From: UBA4655 sp964585575
GTDB lineage: Bacteria > Planctomycetota > Planctomycetia > Pirellulales > UBA1268
Direction of reading: 5' to 3'
Length of the DNA: 20,144 nt
NCBI GenBank assembly: GCA_964585575.1
Contig: CAZPEM010000049.1
Span: 1 to 20,144 of the forward strand
The notes beneath the pieces are model-generated. The model was not told the origin of the DNA, made no database searches, and was given only the letters and a program-made list of their open reading frames with translations. Positions within the stretch are counted from its first letter, which is position 1. Every line of letters begins with the position of its first letter. A program made the position numbers and the translations under genes. Shown here in pieces: positions 15,011-20,144 of the stretch.

Positions 15011-17260
15011 TCACGCTCCCGCGACGCGACCCGCTTCGGCGACGATGATCCTGCCGCCGCGGACCGCCTCGACCCGGACCGGGCGGCCGGGCTCGATGAG
15101 CCTGCCGTCGGTCGTGACATCGAAGAGACGCCCGTCGATCCGGGCCTTCCCGGCGGGAACCAGACGCGTCGTCGCGACGCCCTCCAATCCCACGAGTCCG
15201 GAGAGATCCTCCGCATGGAGCGGCTCCGGCGGAGGCGGCTCGAGCGCCACGTGCCGAAGCCCCGGGGCCGACGGGAGCCACCGCCGGAGCACCGCCGCCA
15301 CCGCCACGACGCTCGCCACCGCCGCGAGGATACCGCCGAGCGACCACTGCATCTGACGGATCTGGTAGGCGTTCGTGGGGAGCACGAACGACTGGCTCGC
15401 GAGCACGATCGACGCGATCACGAGCAGGCCGCCGCCGAGCCCGAGCACGCCGAACCCGGGCAGCACGAAGATCTCCGCCGCCAGGCAGAAGAGCCCGGCG
15501 AGGAAGAGCATCACCTCGAGCCATCCCGACGTGCCGTGCAGGTGCTGGCCCCAGAAGTAGATGATGAAGGCCACCATTGCGATGAAGCCGCCGAGGCCGA
15601 CGCCCGGAGTGTGCAGCTCCAGGTAGAGCCCCACGCCGCCGATGACCAGCAGGAGCCAGGCGATGCCGGGGCTTGCGAGCGCTTCCAGGAGCGTGTCGGA
15701 CCACCGCGGCCGGACGGCCTCCATCGGCCCGTCGAGACCGTAGACCTTGAGCAGGCCCTCCGGCGACTCGACGAGGTGTGTCGCGAGGCCGAGCGATTCC
15801 GCCGTCCGGCCGCTCGCCGCGATCGGGCCGACGCCCACCTGCGGCCCGAGCTCCCAGGCATCCCGGTCGTCCCTCGCGGCGAGTTCCTCGTCCGAAAAGT
15901 AGTCGACGGCGCCGGAGTGCCTCGCGGTCGCCCGCCGCACGACGATCCCCGGCTTCACCATCGCGACCGGCAGCGACCAGCTGCGCCCCTTCCTCGCGGC
16001 CACGCCCTCACGCCAGGCCGCGGCGATCGCCTCCGCCGCCCGCTCGTCGATCGACGCCGCCCCCTCGCCGCCGAGAACCGCGTCGGGATGCATCACGATC
16101 TCGTCGCAGGCGAGCGCCACGAGCGCGGCGTCGGCCCTGGCCTCCTTCGGCACGTAGGCCACCGTTCGCACGGCCGAGGGGTCGATCGCGGCGATCGATT
16201 CGGCGAGCGCGAGGCTCCGCTCGGGGGATCCCCCGGCCGTCTCGATGCGGAGACAGAGCAGGTTCACGCCGTCAGCGACCGCTCGCTCGATCTGGGACTT
16301 GAGCCGCGAGACGCCCGCGGCCTCGAGCGGCCCGGCGACGACGATCTCCTTCGTTTTCCACCCGCCGGCGACGACCGCGTCGGCCTTGAGTGAATCGGGC
16401 CCGAGGCCGAGCCCCCGCTCGACCTCCGCCGGCGTCGATGCCAGCAGACGAACGATTCCGAGCGACCGGCCGCGGCGGCCGGTCGGCGCGATCGGCGCCG
16501 GCTGGAGTTCTTCCACCTCGAGCACCGCCTGTCGCCGCCGCAACTCGGCCAGGTCCGACTCCGCGACGAACACCTCGCCATCCCCGGTCACCGCCCGCAC
16601 CGTCCTCGCCTTCGGGTCGACGAGCGCCACGGCGATCGCCGACGGCACGGCCCTCCGGACCTCGGCAATCTGCCGATAGCCCGCCCGCACGGTCTCGTCC
16701 ACCACCGGCTCGTCGGCGTTGGCCGGACCGAGCACGGCATCCGGCGCCATCACGATCTCCTCGCAGGCGAGCGCCACGAGCACCGCGTGGCCGCGGACGG
16801 TCTTCGGAAGGTAGGCCACTGTCTTCACGCCCGCCAGCCTCGGCCCGACGAGGAATCTCGCAAGCGCGAGCGAGCGGCCGAAGTCGCTCCCGGCGCCGCC
16901 GTCGTCGGCGTCGAACGACAGCACGAGCACGCCCCTCCGGCCCGGCCGGCTCTCGAGCTTCGGCAGGCTCCGCTGGATCGCGGCCTCGACCTGCTTGTCG
17001 CGGCTGCCCGTGATCGGCAGCGGCAGAGACACCGTCACGACGACGGGCGGGCCTGCATCGGCGGGCGGCCGTTCGGCCCGCGGCGGCTCCACCGCTGGCT
17101 CGACCTGCGTTGCGGCGGCCGCGGGCTCCGCCAGGCCGGCGAACGGGTCGGCGTCGAAGGGATCGCCGGCCGCTCCGGCCACCGCCGTGAGTGCCAGCAC
17201 GATCCATGGCACGATCACGGCACGACGACGCTCCCATCGGCTCGGGACGATGGACCGCAT
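15011..17260 (-). CDS. Large NfeD family protein with two ClpP/SppA-like domains, apparently without catalytic Ser
   Basis: A 749-residue envelope protein. Residues 1-31 are a signal peptide. Two ClpP/SppA-like domains follow: one at about 70-215 and one at about 305-465. Each has the VAY(L/V)PK and VALAC(E/D)EIVM(A/H)P landmarks, and the second keeps a TAGG version of the TPGG motif (341-344). In both, the position of the family nucleophile Ser is replaced: Gly157 in the first, Ala376 in the second (my alignment by eye). Four or five membrane segments (about 530-655) and an NfeD OB domain (about 685-745) follow. The ATG at 17260 precedes the signal peptide directly. First gene of the NfeD-NfeD-FloA operon; divergent from pyrE. 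Confidence 0.9.
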   Translation of the reverse strand: MRSIVPSRWERRRAVIVPWIVLALTAVAGAAGDPFDADPFAGLAEPAAAATQVEPAVEPPRAERPPADAGPPVVVTVSLPLPITGSRDKQVEAAIQRSLPKLESRPGRRGVLVLSFDADDGGAGSDFGRSLALARFLVGPRLAGVKTVAYLPKTVRGHAVLVALACEEIVMAPDAVLGPANADEPVVDETVRAGYRQIAEVRRAVPSAIAVALVDPKARTVRAVTGDGEVFVAESDLAELRRRQAVLEVEELQPAPIAPTGRRGRSLGIVRLLASTPAEVERGLGLGPDSLKADAVVAGGWKTKEIVVAGPLEAAGVSRLKSQIERAVADGVNLLCLRIETAGGSPERSLALAESIAAIDPSAVRTVAYVPKEARADAALVALACDEIVMHPDAVLGGEGAASIDERAAEAIAAAWREGVAARKGRSWSLPVAMVKPGIVVRRATARHSGAVDYFSDEELAARDDRDAWELGPQVGVGPIAASGRTAESLGLATHLVESPEGLLKVYGLDGPMEAVRPRWSDTLLEALASPGIAWLLLVIGGVGLYLELHTPGVGLGGFIAMVAFIIYFWGQHLHGTSGWLEVMLFLAGLFCLAAEIFVLPGFGVLGLGGGLLVIASIVLASQSFVLPTNAYQIRQMQWSLGGILAAVASVVAVAAVLRRWLPSAPGLRHVALEPPPPEPLHAEDLSGLVGLEGVATTRLVPAGKARIDGRLFDVTTDGRLIEPGRPVRVEAVRGGRIIVAEAGRVAGA

Positions 17261-17299
17261 CGGATCGCTCTGAAAAAAACGGGGAACAACCACGACGTC

Positions 17300-17309
17300 A
17301 TCATATAAT
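17300..17309. promoter_or_regulatory. pyrE: Overlapping divergent -10 boxes between nfeD operon and pyrE
   Basis: The 109-bp divergent region contains a perfect TATAAT (17304-17309, plus) 60 bp before the pyrE start. The complement of 17300-17305 reads TATGAT for the NfeD operon. The boxes overlap by two bases, so the two promoters would exclude each other. No good -35 hexamer is visible for either. Confidence 0.45.
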
Positions 17310-17369
17310 GGAGGCAACGGCCGATCGGCCGGAATTCCCGCCCAAGGCATCGAAGGACACGGAAGCCTC

Positions 17370-17951
17370 ATGACAGTCTCCGCCGCCGCCCGAACCGACA
17401 CGACGCTCGATCGACTCCGCACGATGGTGGAATCGCGGGCCCTCAGGCGGGGCAGCTTCCGGCTGGCTTCGGGCCGCGAGGCGTCGTATTACCTCGACTT
17501 GAAGCAGGTGGTCCTCGACGCCGCGGGCGCCATGCTCGTTGGTCGGGCGATCCTCGAGAAGCTCCGCGGCCGCGGGGCGATGCCCGACGCCGTCGGCGGA
17601 ATGTCGATCGGCGCCGATCCCGTGACGTCGGCCGTCGTCACGATGGCGGGCGTCGAAGGGGTGTCGATGAAGGGATTCCTGATCCGCAAGGAGCCGAAGG
17701 GGCATGGCACGCAGCGGTACGTCGAGGGACCGGTCGAGCCCGGCATGAAGGTGGTGATCGTCGAGGACGTCGTGACGACCGGAGGCTCGTCGCTCCTCGC
17801 GATCGACCGTGCCGTCGAGTTCGGCCTCGTGGTCGATCGGGTGGTCACGGTCATGGACAGGCTCGCCGGCGGTGCCGACGCCTTCGCGGCCCGCGGCATC
17901 CCGCTCGACCCGCTCCTCACGATCCGCGACCTGGGTCTGGAGCCCGAGTGA
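17370..17951 (+). CDS. pyrE: Orotate phosphoribosyltransferase PyrE
   Basis: Transfers the phosphoribosyl group of PRPP to orotate, giving OMP in de novo UMP synthesis; cytosolic. The 193-residue protein has the diagnostic PRPP-binding motif VVIVEDVVTTGGSS (128-141), the catalytic flexible-loop region RKEPKGHGT (106-114) with Lys residues, and the early SGREASYYLDLK segment (34-45) that contacts orotate. Length is slightly short of typical but complete. The ATG lies 60 bp after a TATAAT box. The gene is followed without gap by the HEAT/TPR protein. Other pyr genes are not adjacent, so pyrE appears to stand apart from a pyrimidine operon. Confidence 0.95.
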   Translation: MTVSAAARTDTTLDRLRTMVESRALRRGSFRLASGREASYYLDLKQVVLDAAGAMLVGRAILEKLRGRGAMPDAVGGMSIGADPVTSAVVTMAGVEGVSMKGFLIRKEPKGHGTQRYVEGPVEPGMKVVIVEDVVTTGGSSLLAIDRAVEFGLVVDRVVTVMDRLAGGADAFAARGIPLDPLLTIRDLGLEPE

Positions 17952-17974
17952 CCGTCTTCCACGCGGAGCTTCCG

Positions 17975-19837
17975 ATGGTTTCAATCCGCGGTCGGTGGCT
18001 TCTTGCGGCCTGGATCCTGCTCGTCGGCCTCACCCGGGCCGACCGCGGCCCCGGCGAGCCGCAGCGGGAGCGGATCGAGGCGCTCGTGGAGGATCTCGGC
18101 AGCGCCGAGTACTGGCGGCGGGAGTCGGCGGCCGCGGAGCTTCGCCGCCTCGGGCCGTCGGCGATCGACCCGCTTCTCGCCGCCGCGGAGCGGAGCGACG
18201 ATCTCGAAATCGCGCTCGCCGCCCGGTGGCTCGTGGACGGCATTCCGCTCGCGGAGGATTCCGATCCGCCGGAGGTCGTGAAGCTCGTGGAGCAATACTG
18301 CCGGGCGAGGTCCTCCGACTGGCTGCCGGTGATGCAGCGACTGCTGCGGGTCGACGACGACGCGGGCATCGAGCCGCTTGCGCGAATCGTCCGGCTCGAC
18401 CGGTCGCTCGCCGCCTCCACCGCCGCCGCGGCGCTCCTCGCAGCCGAGTGGCGGCGGGACGACCCGTCGTTTGCCGCGATCGCCCCCCGGGTGGCCGCCG
18501 GCATCGGCTCGAGTTCGCGGCCCACGGCCGCATTCCTGCGGGGTCTCGTCGGCTTCGCCGGCGGCGACCCGCAGGGCGTGGAAACGGCGGCGGCGGCGAT
18601 CGACCGGCTGCGGGCTACCCCGCACGAACGCCCCGCGGTCGGGCGGCCCGCCGACCGCATCCGCAGGTCGGCGTTGGTGCCGGGCGGGGTGGCGCTCGAG
18701 GACCCGGTGGTCGGCCTGCCATGCCATCCCGGGGTGATCCTCGACCGCACGTTCATCGCGATGCTCGTCGCGGCCGGTCGCCGCGATCGGGCGGTCGCGG
18801 AGTCGCAACGTCTCCTCGAGGAGGCGGTCGAAGAGCCGCAGGAACTGCTTCGGGGCTACCGCATCGCGTCGGTCCTCGCGTTCTCGGCCGACCAGGGCGT
18901 GCCTCAACTCGCGGAGGAGGCCCTCGCGCGGCACGCCGACGTCATCACGTCGCATCCGATCGCCATGTACGCCGCGGCGATGGCGCTGAAGGCCGCCGGC
19001 AACGCGAAGCGTGCCGAAGCGGTCGCCACGGAGGCACGCGACGTCGCAGCCGACGAATACAAGCTCCACCTCGATGCGGCGAGCAAGCTTTCCCGCTGGG
19101 GCGAGCCTGGCTGGGCGGGTCGCGAATACGAATCGCTCACGACCGACCCCGCCGTGCCTGACGGCGAGTTCGTCGCGGCCGCGATCATGTTCGCCGAACA
19201 CCTTCACGATCTTGGAAAGGATGCGGAAGCCGCCGCGTGCCTGCGCCGCCTGCTCGAGCCCGGGCTGGAGCCGGCGGCGCCGAACCACCGCCCGCCCGCC
19301 GACGATCTGCTGCGGCAGTTCGGCCGCGACCCGCGATCGACCCGTTCGAGAATGCTCTTCTTCGAGGCGTGCGACGCCGAGTCGCGGGACGACCGGGCTG
19401 CCCGGGCAAAGCTTCTCGAGCAGGCGATCGACGGTCCCGGCAAGGATGTCGACGCACTCATCGCCGCCTACCACGCCTCCGCCGACTCACCCAAACTCCG
19501 CGAGCGGCGGAAGCAGGATATCCGGGAAAGCCTCGCCGTGCTCGAGGCGGAGATTGAGTCCGCCCCTGAGGAGGCCAACGCCTTGAACGAGCATGCCTGG
19601 CTCGCGGCGAACACCGACGGCGACGCGGAGCGGGCGATTCGCTACTCGAAGCGTTCGCTCGCGCTGTCGTTCGACAACCCGAGCTACCTCGACACCCTCG
19701 CCCACGGCCAGGCGCTCGCGGGCCAGTTCGACCGGGCGGTTCGCACGCAGTCGGTGGCGGCCCGCCTCGAACCGCACAACCGCACGATCCGCCGCAACCT
19801 CGAGCGGTTCCGAGAGATGGCGGCCAAGGCCCCATGA
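17975..19837 (+). CDS. Secreted HEAT/TPR-repeat protein
   Basis: A 620-residue helical-repeat protein. The ATG at 17975 is chosen because GGAG lies about 8 nt upstream and a signal peptide follows at once (MVSIRGRWLLAAWILLVGL, cut near TRA-DRG). A GTG at 17948, overlapping the pyrE stop, is an alternative that adds 9 residues. Residues about 30-75 form a HEAT-like pair (SAEYWRRESAAAELRRLG). The middle (about 240-500) is a series of TPR-like helical pairs, and the C-terminus (about 535-610) contains a clear TPR pair (NALNEHAWLAANTDGDAERA, and YLDTLAHGQALAGQFDRAV). Probably a periplasmic protein-interaction scaffold; ligand unknown. Start-to-stop spacing suggests translation linked to pyrE. Confidence 0.87.
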   Translation: MVSIRGRWLLAAWILLVGLTRADRGPGEPQRERIEALVEDLGSAEYWRRESAAAELRRLGPSAIDPLLAAAERSDDLEIALAARWLVDGIPLAEDSDPPEVVKLVEQYCRARSSDWLPVMQRLLRVDDDAGIEPLARIVRLDRSLAASTAAAALLAAEWRRDDPSFAAIAPRVAAGIGSSSRPTAAFLRGLVGFAGGDPQGVETAAAAIDRLRATPHERPAVGRPADRIRRSALVPGGVALEDPVVGLPCHPGVILDRTFIAMLVAAGRRDRAVAESQRLLEEAVEEPQELLRGYRIASVLAFSADQGVPQLAEEALARHADVITSHPIAMYAAAMALKAAGNAKRAEAVATEARDVAADEYKLHLDAASKLSRWGEPGWAGREYESLTTDPAVPDGEFVAAAIMFAEHLHDLGKDAEAAACLRRLLEPGLEPAAPNHRPPADDLLRQFGRDPRSTRSRMLFFEACDAESRDDRAARAKLLEQAIDGPGKDVDALIAAYHASADSPKLRERRKQDIRESLAVLEAEIESAPEEANALNEHAWLAANTDGDAERAIRYSKRSLALSFDNPSYLDTLAHGQALAGQFDRAVRTQSVAARLEPHNRTIRRNLERFREMAAKAP

Positions 19838-19896
19838 TGACGGCCGGGCAATCACACGTGGTAACGCGAAATTCTCGTGCGCGTGAGGACTCGGGA

Positions 19897-20028
19897 GGGG
19901 GTGCCCCTGCCATGTCGCCGGGCTATGGAAGCGAGCGCAGCCACGGAGGGCGGAGCGAAGCGGACATGCAGTGAACGGAGGCCCGGAGGGCCGTAGAGAA
20001 CGTCCGGAGACGTGGCAGGGGCACCCCC
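19897..20028. repeat. Dispersed structured repeat, copy 2 (132 nt)
   Basis: Second copy of the element at 2388-2517, in the same orientation. A perfect 15-bp inverted repeat bounds it: 19897-19911 with 20014-20028. Flanking CGGG (19892-19895) and CCCG (20031-20034) can extend the stem. The core 19908-19974 is nearly identical to copy 1; the 3' half (19975-20013) has diverged more. It lies between the HEAT/TPR gene end (19837) and the alpha/beta hydrolase start (20047). Confidence 0.9.
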
Positions 20029-20046
20029 GACCCGCGGTGAAACTCG

Positions 20047-20144
20047 ATGAGCCAGAAAATTCATGTCGACGTCCGCGGCGGATCGATCGCGGCGCACGTC
20101 GCGGGGGACGGCCCGCCGCTCGTGTGCATCCACGGGTTTCCGCT
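20047..20144 (+). CDS. Alpha/beta hydrolase, N-terminus only (cut by window end)
   Basis: Only 32 full codons are present, but they read as the N-terminal strand pair of an alpha/beta-fold hydrolase: an initial beta hairpin (KIHVDVRGGSIAAHVAG), then PPLVCIHGFPL. The HGFP element is the oxyanion-hole motif of esterases, haloalkane dehalogenases and related enzymes. The nucleophile Ser/Asp and the His lie beyond the window, so the activity cannot be assigned. It starts 18 bp after the right arm of repeat copy 2; the ribosome site is weak. Strand and frame are secure; the downstream end is not visible. Confidence 0.75.
   Translation, partial: MSQKIHVDVRGGSIAAHVAGDGPPLVCIHGFP

Noticed and set aside
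17261..17422. Extension of the large NfeD gene to an ATG near 17422
   Set aside because: It would overlap the pyrE start on the other strand and place the signal peptide more than 50 residues inside the protein.
2388..20028. Composite transposon defined by the two dispersed repeat copies
   Set aside because: The copies are in the same orientation, 17.5 kb apart, with housekeeping genes (pyrE, floA) between them and no transposase; they look like independent copies.

Overview
The window is a high-GC (clearly above 65%) bacterial chromosome segment with densely packed, mostly operon-like genes. Several proteins are of types I associate with Planctomycetes (Pirellulales-like): a lysine-rich basic protein with a conserved aromatic C-terminal half, an SH3/OB-like secreted protein, a FloA flotillin next to NfeD proteins with ClpP-like domains, and a COG3298-type exonuclease. 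This placement is inference from gene content; there is no rRNA or marker gene that proves it.

Layout, left to right. (1) 1-1222: nadA (quinolinate synthase, minus) whose 3' end, stop codon included, lies in a 23-bp tandem repeat. (2) 1352-2381: a divergent pair of plus genes, a small histone-H1-like protein and a secreted or lipoprotein hypothetical. (3) 2388-2517: a dispersed hairpin-bounded repeat. (4) 2537-4592: a minus operon of a PolB-like 3'-5' exonuclease and a Gfo/Idh/MocA oxidoreductase, divergent from a rhomboid protease (4797-5702). (5) 5787-9719: a minus operon of an MMPL/RND exporter, a translationally coupled thioredoxin-fold protein without CXXC, and an orphan ORF with Cys-containing 5-residue repeats. 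(6) 9994-12433: two convergent secreted planctomycete-type proteins of unknown role. (7) 12702-17260: a four-gene minus operon encoding a large NfeD protein with two ClpP-like domains that both appear to lack the nucleophilic serine, a small NfeD, FloA and a Pro-rich single-pass membrane protein. (8) 17370-19837: pyrE and a HEAT/TPR secreted protein, divergent from the NfeD operon. (9) 19897-20028: a second copy of the dispersed repeat, followed by the start of an alpha/beta hydrolase cut by the window edge.

The two most notable signals are: (a) the dispersed ~131-nt element present twice, whose closing stem carries two compensatory base-pair swaps between the copies, i.e. selection or copying that maintains structure; and (b) the FloA/NfeD membrane microdomain operon with a duplicated, apparently catalytically dead ClpP-like region and an undescribed Pro-rich partner. 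No tRNA, rRNA, CRISPR array, insertion sequence or phage gene was seen. No gene-free stretch exceeds 300 bp; the longest (9720-9993 and 12434-12701) are about 270 bp each.
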